Shown here: piece after piece, positions 17,354 to 25,960 of the stretch
Layout: the number at the start of each line of letters is the position of its first letter
Numbering within the stretch: the first letter of the stretch is position 1
Assembly (NCBI RefSeq): GCF_020164455.1
Contig: NZ_JAIQWW010000031.1
Span: 1 to 36,429 of the forward strand
Reading direction: 5' to 3'
Source of the DNA: Phyllobacterium chamaecytisi
GTDB taxonomy: Bacteria > Pseudomonadota > Alphaproteobacteria > Rhizobiales > Rhizobiaceae
Length of the DNA: 36,429 nt
The notes under the pieces: generated by a model
What the model was told of the DNA's origin: nothing
What the model saw: the letters and a program-made list of their open reading frames with translations, nothing else
Database searches by the model: none
Translations under genes and position numbers: made by a program

Positions 17354-18376
17354 ATGGCTCAGAAACCGGCGACATTGAAGGATGTGGCGGCTTACGCAAA
17401 CGTCTCGCGTGCAACGGCTGCTCGCGCTCTCAACAGCTATGGTTACGTTGGCGATGAAACAGCTCGAAAAGTTCATGAAGCTGCGGAAAAACTCGGCTAC
17501 AGGGGCAACCGCCTGGCACAAGCCCTGCGCAATGGTCAGTTGCCGATTATTGGCTGCATTCTCGGTGACATACAGAATCCGTTCTTCGCCCGGATCGCGC
17601 ATGATATCGAGGTGCTGGCGCGGAAGTACCGGTACAATCTCATCATCGGCAGCAGTGAAGAAGAACTGGAACAAGAGGTTTCGTTGCTGGCAAGCCTCCA
17701 ATCTCTCAGTATTCGAGGGTTCATCGTGGCGCCGACGTCTGACGAGAACAACTTCCATCTAGAGCGCCTGATAGAGGAAAACGTGCCGTTGGTCCTGATC
17801 GACCGTGTCGTGAAGGGTATCGAATGCGACAGTGTTGTGGTCGACAACGAGGGCGGTGCACGCAAGGCCATAGAATATCTGATCGCGATGGGCCATCGCC
17901 GCATCGGCCTTTTGCAGGATGACACGCGCATCTTCACGTCACGCGAGCGCTTGAGCGGTTATCAAAGTGCGCTCACGGCTGGTGGCATTACTCCCGATGA
18001 CCGGATGATTTCCGTGTCTCAATCAACCGTGGAACACGCGATCGATGCAACAATTCGTTTGTTCAGTCAGAAAACTCCACCCACGGCTCTGTTCACCGTC
18101 GACAGCCTGATGACGCAAGGAGCTCTGTTGGCCTTTCGCGCGATGGGCATTTCAATCCCGCACGACGTATCGCTCGTCGGCTTCGATGACTTCAATCTAG
18201 CGACGTTTACCGATCCTCAAATTACAGTTGTAGCGCAGCCTGTATCGGAAATCGGGCTTGCGGCAGCGCGGCTCCTGTTCGAAAAACTTACGGGACAAAG
18301 CAGCCCACCTCAACAAATTCGCTTTGAAACCAAGCTCTTGATCCGAGGCTCAGTGAGCCGCAGACCCGAAGGTTAA
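17354..18376 (+). CDS. LacI-family transcriptional regulator (second)
   Basis: The 340-residue protein has an N-terminal helix-turn-helix (ATLKDVAAYANVSRATAARALNSYG, about 7-31) and a hinge (GNRLAQALRNG). A sugar-binding-protein-like domain follows. GAAGGG lies just upstream of the ATG. It precedes the deglycase/ABC operon in the same direction. The gap after it contains a perfect 22-bp palindrome that is probably its operator. It shares the ATAAR recognition-helix signature with the first LacI protein. Confidence 0.92.
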   Translation: MAQKPATLKDVAAYANVSRATAARALNSYGYVGDETARKVHEAAEKLGYRGNRLAQALRNGQLPIIGCILGDIQNPFFARIAHDIEVLARKYRYNLIIGSSEEELEQEVSLLASLQSLSIRGFIVAPTSDENNFHLERLIEENVPLVLIDRVVKGIECDSVVVDNEGGARKAIEYLIAMGHRRIGLLQDDTRIFTSRERLSGYQSALTAGGITPDDRMISVSQSTVEHAIDATIRLFSQKTPPTALFTVDSLMTQGALLAFRAMGISIPHDVSLVGFDDFNLATFTDPQITVVAQPVSEIGLAAARLLFEKLTGQSSPPQQIRFETKLLIRGSVSRRPEG

Positions 18377-18445
18377 GTCGGACCGACCCCACACGAAAAA
18401 ATCAAAAAACCTACTTGTCAGCAGCGAAATCTTATGCGTTTAATG

Positions 18446-18467
18446 CATGTGAGATCGATCTCACATG
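18446..18467. promoter_or_regulatory. LacI-type operator before the frlB-like gene
   Basis: CATGTGAGATC is followed directly by its exact reverse complement, making a perfect 22-bp palindrome with a central CpG. The inner 12 bases, GAGATCGATCTC, differ from the operator core at 13347-13382 only at the two symmetric positions flanking the central CpG. It lies 78 bases before the start of the operon. Confidence 0.85.
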
Positions 18468-18544
18468 GTTTTAACGAACATTCGCACAAGGCAGGATCGC
18501 GCTCTTGAGGGCGGATCTTGAAATGCGCAAACGGGAAGGTTTTA

Positions 18545-19558
18545 ATGCTCAACTTCGATAAAGATCGCTTTGTGAACATACAACGTGGCGCGGTTGCCAT
18601 TGCGGAAGACGTGCGCGTTTTGATGCGCAAGTTGCTTGATGATGGCCTGGAACGCGTTTTCTTCATGGGCACGGGCGGTGTACAATTTCTGACCCAGCCT
18701 GCTATTGAGCTTGCACGCGCTTCGACGGTTTTCCCGGTATCTGCAGCGTTTCCTGCGCAGGTTATTCTGGAAGCCCCGGCCGGTCTGGACGAACGGGCGC
18801 TGGTCATTCTCCCGTCTCTATCCGGAACCACCAAGGAAAGTGTGCAGCTCTTGTCCTTCTTGAAGGAAAGAGGCGTCAAGACACTATCGCTTACCGGGCA
18901 CAAGAACACCCCGTTGGGACTCGACGCTGATTATAACTTCACCAACTTTGCGGAAGACGACACCTCATCGGAGTCATTTTACCTGCAAACGCTGCTGATC
19001 GTTCTTTCGCTGCTGGTGGAACGCGGCGAGTACACCGACTTTGACAAGACCGTAGCGGAACTGAAGCAACTTCCGGAATTGCTGGTCTCCGTCAAAGAGA
19101 ATTACGAGGCGCGCGCTGCGACGCTGGCTAAAGAGATCAAGGATGAGAATTACCACATCTTCACGGGTGCAGGTTCGGTCTGGCCGCAAGCGCATTATTA
19201 CGGAATGTGCATTCTCGAGGAGATGCAGTGGATACGTACGCGTCCCGTACATGCGTCCGATTTCTTCCACGGTACACTCGAACTGGTTGAGCCCGGCGTC
19301 AGCCTGTTCATCTTCAAAGGCGAAGACGCCTGCCGTCCGTTGGCCGACCGCGTTGAAAATTTTGCGAAACGCTACACGGACAAGGTACGCGTTCTGGATG
19401 CTGCCTCTGCGCAACTTCCAGGCGTTTCCGACAAAACGCGTAAGCTGATATCTCCCCTTATCCTCGCAACCATGCTGGAGCGCCTGAGCGCGCATCTGGA
19501 GGTCTTGCGTGACCATCCACTCACTACGCGCCGCTACTACAAGCGCGTCGAATACTGA
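18545..19558 (+). CDS. frlB: SIS-domain fructosyl-amine 6-phosphate deglycase, FrlB-like
   Basis: The 337-residue protein has two SIS domains (about 25-165 and 195-325) and resembles FrlB/FraB deglycases. These split fructosyl-amino acid 6-phosphates into glucose 6-phosphate and the free amine. The stretch HASDFFHGTLELVEPG near 236-251 parallels FrlB. The Glu/His pair that I recall as catalytic in Salmonella FraB aligns with E226 and H242, and the ending RRYYKRVEY matches FrlB's RRYYGGLVEY. The ATG at 18545 follows GGGAAGG; a TTG at 18518 is possible but less likely. It heads an operon containing FrlC- and FrlD-like genes, which strengthens the call. The exact substrate amine is unknown. AgaS-type isomerase/deaminase activity is the main alternative. 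Confidence 0.8.
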   Translation: MLNFDKDRFVNIQRGAVAIAEDVRVLMRKLLDDGLERVFFMGTGGVQFLTQPAIELARASTVFPVSAAFPAQVILEAPAGLDERALVILPSLSGTTKESVQLLSFLKERGVKTLSLTGHKNTPLGLDADYNFTNFAEDDTSSESFYLQTLLIVLSLLVERGEYTDFDKTVAELKQLPELLVSVKENYEARAATLAKEIKDENYHIFTGAGSVWPQAHYYGMCILEEMQWIRTRPVHASDFFHGTLELVEPGVSLFIFKGEDACRPLADRVENFAKRYTDKVRVLDAASAQLPGVSDKTRKLISPLILATMLERLSAHLEVLRDHPLTTRRYYKRVEY

Positions 19559-19563
19559 GCTTG

Positions 19564-19590
19564 TCCCGATCCGATCATATTGGATCGGGA
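19564..19590 (+). promoter_or_regulatory. Intercistronic hairpin before the binding-protein gene
   Basis: TCCCGATCC (19564-19572) pairs perfectly with GGATCGGGA (19582-19590) across a 9-base loop. No T-run follows on the plus strand, so it is unlikely to be a full terminator. It may separate expression of the deglycase from that of the transporter. Confidence 0.55.
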
Positions 19591-19639
19591 TGAAATTCAT
19601 TCACAGAAACGAAAGATCAAAAAAGAGAGGAACTGCGAA

Positions 19640-20965
19640 ATGAAGAGCAAAACGTTTTTGAGGACTACAAGTCTCGCGTCGTACGTAGCAGTCGGATTGA
19701 TTGTCGGTGGCGCTAACGCTGCATGGGCAAACGATCCGGTCGTTGCGGATCCCGATGCGAAAGTTGAATATTCCGGCACCGTAAGCATTCTGACCAAATT
19801 CGGCCTTCAGCAGCTCTCTCCGTTTTTTGTCGATGCGGCAAAAGCATACGAGAAGCTTCATCCGGGCGTGAAAGTCGAGCTCATTCAGGAAAGCGACGAC
19901 AGCGTGAAGGGCAAGACGAAGGCGCTCGTTGCCTCGAACTCATTGCCTGATATCTATTTTACCTGGACGGGCAGCTGGGGCGAAAACTTCGTCCGTGGCA
20001 ATCGCGCCGTCGATCTGACCAAGGTGATCGGCCCGGACACCGTATGGGGCAAGGAACTCGCAAATGCCGCAGTTAGCGCCTTCCAGTATAACGGTAAGCT
20101 CTATGGAATCCCCCTTTACCTCGATGCCAAGTTCATGGGCTACAGCAGGCCGCTGTTCGAAAAGGCAGGCGTTGCGGAGCCAAAGAGTTTCGAGGAATTG
20201 CTCGCTGCCTGCGCGACCCTGCGCAAGTCTGGGGTAACGCCGATCTCGTTCGGCAACAAAGAAGGCTGGCCAGCCGTCCATTATGCGGGACAGCTTCTCG
20301 CCTATAACGTGCCGCAGGCGACTCTCGAGAGGGATTTCAAGCCAGCCACGGCCGACTATTCGGACCCGGGCTATGTTGTCAGTCTGACGCAGTTCAAGCA
20401 GTTGATCGATGAGTGCTCGGATGGAGCGGGGACAAACGGCTCGTCATATGCATCGGCACTACAGCAATTCAGCAATGCCAAGTCTGCAATGTACTATCAG
20501 GAAATCATCGAATTCGATCAAAGCACTGCTGATGGCGCATTGAAGAAGGACGATTTCGGCTACTTCAAATTGCCTGCTCCGAAGGATGCCAAGGGCGATG
20601 TGAAGTCGATCGAAGGCGCACCGGAAGGCTACATGATCAATGCTGCCTCGAAGAACATTCCGCTCGCCGTCGATTTCATGAAATTCGTCACATCGGCCGA
20701 AAACGGCAAAATCCTGTCGGCTCCGCCCTATGGTCAGCCAAGTGCGACGGTCGGTGGCTATTCTGCGGACACGATGAACCCGGCGGTCGTCGGCGGCCTG
20801 AAGATTATTGCAGAGTCTTCATACCTGATGCCATGGCTGGATACAGCCAATCCACCGCGCGTGGCAGCTGCATGGCTGTCAGGTCTGCAGGCACTCATTG
20901 GCGGCTCGCAGACCCCTGAGCAGGTCTTGGAACAAGTGAAGAAAGCTGCGGCCTCTTCGAAGTAA
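19640..20965 (+). CDS. CUT1-type sugar ABC transporter substrate-binding protein (family 1)
   Basis: The 441-residue product has a signal peptide ending near ANAAWAND (about residue 31) and a MalE/UgpB-type fold. Landmarks are AYEKLHPGVKVELIQE near 70 and LPDIYFTWTGSWGENF near 102, with a C-terminal AAWLSGLQALIGG. The ATG is preceded by GAGAGGA; the longer frame from 19580 overlaps the hairpin and is not credible. It provides the extracytoplasmic receptor for the two following permeases. The neighbouring enzymes suggest the ligand is a fructosyl-amine or similar glycoconjugate. Confidence 0.9.
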   Translation: MKSKTFLRTTSLASYVAVGLIVGGANAAWANDPVVADPDAKVEYSGTVSILTKFGLQQLSPFFVDAAKAYEKLHPGVKVELIQESDDSVKGKTKALVASNSLPDIYFTWTGSWGENFVRGNRAVDLTKVIGPDTVWGKELANAAVSAFQYNGKLYGIPLYLDAKFMGYSRPLFEKAGVAEPKSFEELLAACATLRKSGVTPISFGNKEGWPAVHYAGQLLAYNVPQATLERDFKPATADYSDPGYVVSLTQFKQLIDECSDGAGTNGSSYASALQQFSNAKSAMYYQEIIEFDQSTADGALKKDDFGYFKLPAPKDAKGDVKSIEGAPEGYMINAASKNIPLAVDFMKFVTSAENGKILSAPPYGQPSATVGGYSADTMNPAVVGGLKIIAESSYLMPWLDTANPPRVAAAWLSGLQALIGGSQTPEQVLEQVKKAAASSK

Positions 20966-20980
20966 GAAAGCTGTCAGACG

Positions 20981-21946
20981 ATGACTGTCATGAAGCATGA
21001 CTATAAGGGTGAAGCCGCCAAGGCAGGCTTCACTCTGCGAAGAAAAGCTGATGCGGATCACGCCGGCATGCTGGCGACGTTGCTGTCGTTGCGCTGGGTC
21101 CTCATAGCTTTCGTTCTCATCCTGTGGTTCGTCTACTATCCGATCATCGACAATTTCGTCGTAAGCACCAAAAACCAGGATATTTTCACCGGCGAGACGG
21201 CATTCATCGGTCTGGACAACTACCGGCGCCTGCAAGGTGACCCAATCGTCTGGACGGCAATCCTCAACAACACGCTTTATGCCGTCATCTCCATTATCTT
21301 TCAGGTGTTCGGCGCATTCGTACTGGCCGCAATAATCGAGGGCCTCGGCAACGAAAAATGGCGCAGGTTCTGGCGCGCCGTCTACTTCATACCTTCGGCC
21401 ATTTCGATCACCGTCACGGGTCTGTTGTTCTATTTCATCTATCAGCCGGACATCGGTCTGCTCGACTCGGCGCTTACGCAAATCGGATTGGGGAACTGGT
21501 CACGTGCGTGGCTGGGTGAAGAGCAAACGGCAATCTATGCCATCATCGCCATGAGCCAATGGCAGGGTTTCGGCTATTCGACGCTGCTGTTCGGCATTGC
21601 AATACAGAAGATACCCCGCGAGCTATATGATGCAGCGATCATGGACGGGGCGGGCACCTGGCGCCGGCTGTGGAGCATCACGATGCCGCTCACCCGAGAG
21701 ATGACGGCACTGATGGTGATCGTCACGATTACCGGCGCATTCCAGGTCTTTAACGAAGTCATGGTCATGACGGCTGGCGGCCCAAACAATAGCAGCCAGG
21801 TGCTAGGAACCTGGCTGTATCAACAAGGTTTCATCGAAAATGATTTCGGTTATGGCGCGGCAGTTGCATCCGTCATCTTTGTCATAACCCTGCTGACCGG
21901 CTTCGGACAGCTTTGGTACACGAAGAGGCGGAGGGTTCATCTATGA
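20981..21946 (+). CDS. Sugar ABC transporter permease (MalF/UgpA type)
   Basis: The 321-residue protein has six main hydrophobic segments and the permease EAA loop (YDAAIMDGAGTWRRLWSITMPLTRE, about 210-234). This loop contacts the ATPase. It starts 15 bases after the binding-protein gene and overlaps the next permease by four bases (ATGA), which shows co-translation. It belongs to the CUT1 class of carbohydrate importers. Confidence 0.93.
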   Translation: MTVMKHDYKGEAAKAGFTLRRKADADHAGMLATLLSLRWVLIAFVLILWFVYYPIIDNFVVSTKNQDIFTGETAFIGLDNYRRLQGDPIVWTAILNNTLYAVISIIFQVFGAFVLAAIIEGLGNEKWRRFWRAVYFIPSAISITVTGLLFYFIYQPDIGLLDSALTQIGLGNWSRAWLGEEQTAIYAIIAMSQWQGFGYSTLLFGIAIQKIPRELYDAAIMDGAGTWRRLWSITMPLTREMTALMVIVTITGAFQVFNEVMVMTAGGPNNSSQVLGTWLYQQGFIENDFGYGAAVASVIFVITLLTGFGQLWYTKRRRVHL

Positions 21947-22803
21947 GCGTCAATCTTAGGCCCCCCGAGACGGAACGCCTGGATTTCGTTCAGGTGCTGG
22001 CGAAAGTTTGCCTCGTTACTTTTCTTGTCAGTCTTGGCATCGTGGTCATCTATCCACTTATCTGGATGGCGCTAAATGGCTTCAAGAGCAATGCGCAGAT
22101 CTTCGGAAATCCGTTTGCGCTTCCGACGAACTTCACGCTTGGCAACTACATATCCGCGTGGAACCAGGGCATACGCAACTACATAGCGACAAGCGTCATC
22201 GTCACGCTTGGATCGGCGATCTGCACGGTACTGATCAGCGCCTGGACTGCTTACGGCCTGACGCGCTCGAAGCTTCCTGGAAAGCCTTATTTCGTCGGCA
22301 TCGTGCTTGGTGGTCTCATGCTCAGCCCGACGGTCGCTGTCATTCCGCTTGTGCGCATGATGCAGGAATTGGGCCTCTATAATACCTATTGGGCACTGAT
22401 CATCCTTTATACAGCCTTCCGCATACCGTTCACAACCTTCCTCATCCGCGCCTATATGCTTGGCCTCCCGCGTGATCTCGACGAGGCTGCCGTCATGGAC
22501 GGCGCGAGTGAAGGCCAGATCTTCTGGCGCGTGATCTTGCCGCTGTGCAAGCCGATACTGGTGTCCTGTGTCATCCTGCACGTCCTGTTTGCATGGAACG
22601 AATATCTCTTCGCAATGATATTTACGAGCGGTGCGGACCTTCAGACACTTCCTGTCGGCCTGACATCTATCATGTCGAAACACGGAACGAATTACGCCGT
22701 GGTTTTTGCGGCCATGACCTTGTCAGCACTTCCCATTGTCATCGTGTTTTTTGCCGCGCAACGCTTCTTCATTCGAGGCCTCGCCGAAGGCATCGGGAAA
22801 TAA
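21943..22803 (+). CDS. Sugar ABC transporter permease (MalG/UgpE type)
   Basis: The 286-residue protein is the second membrane subunit, with an EAA loop (DEAAVMDGASEGQIFWRVILPLCKP, about 187-211) and a MalG-like C-terminus. I chose the ATG at 21943, which overlaps the stop of the preceding gene and follows GGAGGG. A longer in-frame start at 21913 lies inside that gene. With the first permease it forms the channel. Confidence 0.93.
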   Translation: MSVNLRPPETERLDFVQVLAKVCLVTFLVSLGIVVIYPLIWMALNGFKSNAQIFGNPFALPTNFTLGNYISAWNQGIRNYIATSVIVTLGSAICTVLISAWTAYGLTRSKLPGKPYFVGIVLGGLMLSPTVAVIPLVRMMQELGLYNTYWALIILYTAFRIPFTTFLIRAYMLGLPRDLDEAAVMDGASEGQIFWRVILPLCKPILVSCVILHVLFAWNEYLFAMIFTSGADLQTLPVGLTSIMSKHGTNYAVVFAAMTLSALPIVIVFFAAQRFFIRGLAEGIGK

Positions 22804-22816
22804 TGGAGCAGCCGGA

Positions 22817-23659
22817 ATGTTGAGACATGAACAGCTTATCGGAGCCAATTTCTCTTTTCAGCACCATCCGTTTCGGTGGGCCGCCGAACAGCTTCGCCAG
22901 ATGGGCTTCAAGCGAATGGAACTTTGGGGAATTGCGCCTCATCTCGATCTCTTCCACGACAGCCGGTCGCGCCTGGCGGAGGTAAAATCCATCCTTGAAG
23001 ACAATCAGTTGACGGTTCACTGCTTCACGCCGGAGCAGGTGCTCTATCCCATGAACATTGCCTCGGGCGACAAGGCGTATCGCGAGAAAAGCGTGGAGCG
23101 TTTCCTTCTGGCGGCCGACATTTGTGCGGAACTGCAGGGGAGATATCTGTTTCTCACACCTGGTCGGGGCTTTGAATGCGAGAGCCGTGAGCATGCATGG
23201 GCCAATTCGACCGAGTCCGTCAGGAAGATCGCATCTCACGCCAAACGGCTTGGAATAGCCTGCCTTCTTGAACCTTTGCAGCGCACCGAAAGTAATATCG
23301 TCAACAACGCAGATGAGCTGTCAGCCTTCTGGCGTGAGATCGACGCCGACAATGTCGACGTGGTCCTTGATTTCGTTGCGATGGCAACGGCGAAGGATGA
23401 TGTCGCTGGTTATGTCGACAGGTTTGGCAAGCGCCTTTCTCATGTGCACATTGTCGACGGAACGCCGGCAGGTCACCTTGTCTGGGGTGACGGCAACCTG
23501 CCTCTGCACGACTATCTGGCCGAACTTGATGCGAGTTCCTTTGCGGGGACACTGACATTCGAGCCCTTCGGTAGTGGCTCATATGCGCTTGATCCCGTTT
23601 CGGCCTGGCAACGCTCATTGAAAGCAATTGCCCCTCTTCTCGATCATGCGGACCAATAA
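22817..23659 (+). CDS. frlC: FrlC-like sugar-amine epimerase (AP endonuclease 2/xylose isomerase-like fold)
   Basis: The 280-residue TIM-barrel protein resembles FrlC, which interconverts fructoselysine and psicoselysine. Shared stretches include LYPMNIASGD (77-85), LLEPLQRTESNIVNNADEL (150-168) and LSHVHIVDG near 208-215. Probable metal ligands are E152, D185, H211 and E249. The start at 22817 follows GGAGC; the longer frame from 22736 lies inside the permease gene. It sits between the transporter and the kinase, and its TAA overlaps the kinase ATG. A generic sugar epimerase remains possible, but the order deglycase, importer, epimerase, kinase supports the call. Confidence 0.78.
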   Translation: MLRHEQLIGANFSFQHHPFRWAAEQLRQMGFKRMELWGIAPHLDLFHDSRSRLAEVKSILEDNQLTVHCFTPEQVLYPMNIASGDKAYREKSVERFLLAADICAELQGRYLFLTPGRGFECESREHAWANSTESVRKIASHAKRLGIACLLEPLQRTESNIVNNADELSAFWREIDADNVDVVLDFVAMATAKDDVAGYVDRFGKRLSHVHIVDGTPAGHLVWGDGNLPLHDYLAELDASSFAGTLTFEPFGSGSYALDPVSAWQRSLKAIAPLLDHADQ

Positions 23660-24519
23660 TGAACGCCCATCCCACTCTGATCGCCGTCGGCGACAATTGT
23701 CTTGATGCTTATCTGACCAAAGGTTTTGTCACGGTTGGAGGAAATGCCCTCAATGTTGCGGTGCAGTGGAAGCGGCGGGGGTACAATGCCCGCTATTTTG
23801 GTGCCTTGGGGAGTGATGAGGAAGCGGAGATCATGCTTGCGGCAATCGAGCAGGCAGGCCTCCAGCGAAGCGACGTGGAGATAGCGGCCGGCAGTTCAGC
23901 GGTGACATTGCTGGCAGATGACGCGGGCGAGCGGCGTTTCCTGCTCGAGTCGCTCGGTGTCGGCGCGAATTTCTACCCGAAGAGCGAACATTACGATCAA
24001 CTGCTCGAAGCCGATTGGGTTCATCTCGGTACGAATTCGAACGAAAGTCTGGTGCGCAAGCTCGTGACGGACGGCGCAAGATTCAGCGTCGACCTCTCGA
24101 CACGGCACCTGGACTTGCCACTGGACAACGTGCCGCTCGTTTTTGCGTCGGGTCCTGACGATCCTGTCGAACCGGTCAAGCCGCTGATCGAGAGGTTCAA
24201 GCAGGCAGGTGCGCAGCGGGTGGTGATTACCTGTGGCAAGCGCGGCTCGTTCTATGACAATGGCAGCGAGCTATACTCAGCCGGGTCGGTGCCGGTATCG
24301 GTCGTTGACACATGCGGTGCCGGTGACAGCTTCATCGCGACATTTCTCATATCGCGTTTCGTTGAAGGGCGGTCCGAGGCTGCCGCGTTGCATCTTTCCG
24401 CCATCCGCGCCTCGGAGACCTGCACGCATCTTGGCGGGTTCCCGCAAGAAATCAGGCCGATTCCTCAGTGGCTTCTCGAGAAATACAACGGCGTCATCCG
24501 TACGGCGCAAAGGGATTGA
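23659..24519 (+). CDS. frlD: FrlD-like PfkB-family sugar-amine kinase
   Basis: The 286-residue kinase belongs to the PfkB/ribokinase family. It starts like FrlD, fructoselysine 6-kinase, with AVGDNCLDAY near 9-18 and VGGNALNVAV near 26-35. It carries the family motif DTCGAGDSF (217-225) with catalytic Asp223. It would phosphorylate the imported fructosyl-amine at carbon 6, making the substrate for the FrlB-like deglycase. TAATG links it to the epimerase gene, and its end abuts the FAD oxidoreductase gene. The length is normal for FrlD. Confidence 0.82.
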   Translation: MNAHPTLIAVGDNCLDAYLTKGFVTVGGNALNVAVQWKRRGYNARYFGALGSDEEAEIMLAAIEQAGLQRSDVEIAAGSSAVTLLADDAGERRFLLESLGVGANFYPKSEHYDQLLEADWVHLGTNSNESLVRKLVTDGARFSVDLSTRHLDLPLDNVPLVFASGPDDPVEPVKPLIERFKQAGAQRVVITCGKRGSFYDNGSELYSAGSVPVSVVDTCGAGDSFIATFLISRFVEGRSEAAALHLSAIRASETCTHLGGFPQEIRPIPQWLLEKYNGVIRTAQRD

Positions 24520-24521
24520 GC

Positions 24522-25925
24522 ATGAGTAGCATCAAAATGAGACCACCTGTTGTGGCGGCGAAAGAAGATCGTTCCTTTTGGCTGCAGAGTATCGGTGCGG
24601 ATGCCATCACTGTTCCTCTTCAGGGCCTCGAGGAATGCGACGTGGCGATCGTCGGTGGAGGCTACGCCGGCCTTTGGACGGCGTTGCGAATAAAGGAGCA
24701 GGCACCTGACAAGCGCGTGACGATCCTTGAAGCTGATTTTTGCGGTTCGGGCGCTTCGGGCCGGAATGGAGGTCAGGTCCATAGCTGGTTCGCGGAGATT
24801 GACATGCTGCGTGACCTTGTGGGCGATGACGACGCGCTCATGCTTTGTCGGGCCACTGCCGATGCCATCGAGGAACTCAAGTCTCTCCAAGATGCCGGCA
24901 CCATCGACATGGACTTGCGGCTCGATGGCTGGCTATGGACGGCAAGCTCAATCGCCCAGGAGGGCGCCTGGTCGAAGGCATACGATATTTGCCGCACCCT
25001 CGGCGAGAAGCGATTCAGGCCCCTTGAGCGCGCCGAAATCCTGCAACGTACCGGCTCGGCTGCATCGTACCTTGGCATCGTGGAGGACAGGGCGGGGACC
25101 GTTCAGCCCGCCAAGCTGGCGGTGGGTCTGCGCCAGCTTGCGATGTCGAAAGGCGTCATCGTCCATGAACAGAGCCCAGTCGTTGAAATAGTTCCGGGGC
25201 GTCCAGCACAGTTGCAAACTGCACAGGGCAAATTGTCTGCCGATAATATCGTTCTCGCCGCCAATGCCTGGCTTTCTGCAATACCGGAATTACATCCGTA
25301 TCTTTACGTGGTCAGCAGTCAGGTCATCGCGACCGTGCCGGCTGCCGACGTTCTGGATGAAATTAGTTGGGTCGACGGTGCATCAATCTGCGATGCACAG
25401 CACCACGTGCTGTACTATCAGCGTACGCCCACGGGTCAGGTCATCTTCGGTCGAGGAACCGGCGGCATCGCCTATGAAGACCGAATCGGCGCCAGCTTCA
25501 ACCGCGGCAGAGATAAGGGACACGACAATGTGCGCGAGCTGCATCGGGTTTACCCTCAGCTTAAAAACGTCGCCATCCAGCAGGACTGGACCGGTCCCAT
25601 TGACTGCACAGTCCAGCATCTCCCCGTTTTTGACCATTTGAGAGACCATCCGAATATCTTTTACGCCATGGGATTCAACGGCACAGGCATCGCACAGACG
25701 CCTGTCGCGGGCCGCATCATGGCAAGTCTTGTGCTGGGCCAAGATAATAACTGGAGCAAATGCGGATTGGTCGGGATTGATCGCCGCACAAAGCTGCCGC
25801 CTGAGCCCATACGCTACGTTGGCGCAAAAATCGTCCGCCGCGCTATTCGACGCAAGAACGATGCGGAGATTGTCAACCAAAAGCCGGATCGTATTACGCG
25901 ATTTCTCGCTAGCCTGGCTCCTTGA
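24522..25925 (+). CDS. FAD-dependent oxidoreductase, DadA/PuuB-like, in the frl-like operon
   Basis: The 467-residue product has a FAD-binding fold (DVAIVGGGYAGLWTALRIKEQ, 40-60) and the loop GSGASGRNGGQ (75-85). A late conserved stretch (GFNGTGIAQTPVAGRIMASL, near 395) is usual for gamma-glutamylputrescine oxidase and AgaE/SocD-like proteins. It may oxidise the amine side of an Amadori or opine-like compound, giving a second route next to the kinase/deglycase path. The ATG at 24522 follows AAAGGGA two bases after the kinase stop; the longer frame from 24468 overlaps the kinase. E. coli frl has no such gene. Confidence 0.82.
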   Translation: MSSIKMRPPVVAAKEDRSFWLQSIGADAITVPLQGLEECDVAIVGGGYAGLWTALRIKEQAPDKRVTILEADFCGSGASGRNGGQVHSWFAEIDMLRDLVGDDDALMLCRATADAIEELKSLQDAGTIDMDLRLDGWLWTASSIAQEGAWSKAYDICRTLGEKRFRPLERAEILQRTGSAASYLGIVEDRAGTVQPAKLAVGLRQLAMSKGVIVHEQSPVVEIVPGRPAQLQTAQGKLSADNIVLAANAWLSAIPELHPYLYVVSSQVIATVPAADVLDEISWVDGASICDAQHHVLYYQRTPTGQVIFGRGTGGIAYEDRIGASFNRGRDKGHDNVRELHRVYPQLKNVAIQQDWTGPIDCTVQHLPVFDHLRDHPNIFYAMGFNGTGIAQTPVAGRIMASLVLGQDNNWSKCGLVGIDRRTKLPPEPIRYVGAKIVRRAIRRKNDAEIVNQKPDRITRFLASLAP

Positions 25926-25960
25926 TTAAGCGAAAGTGCGAAGCAAAAAGGAATGAAAAA

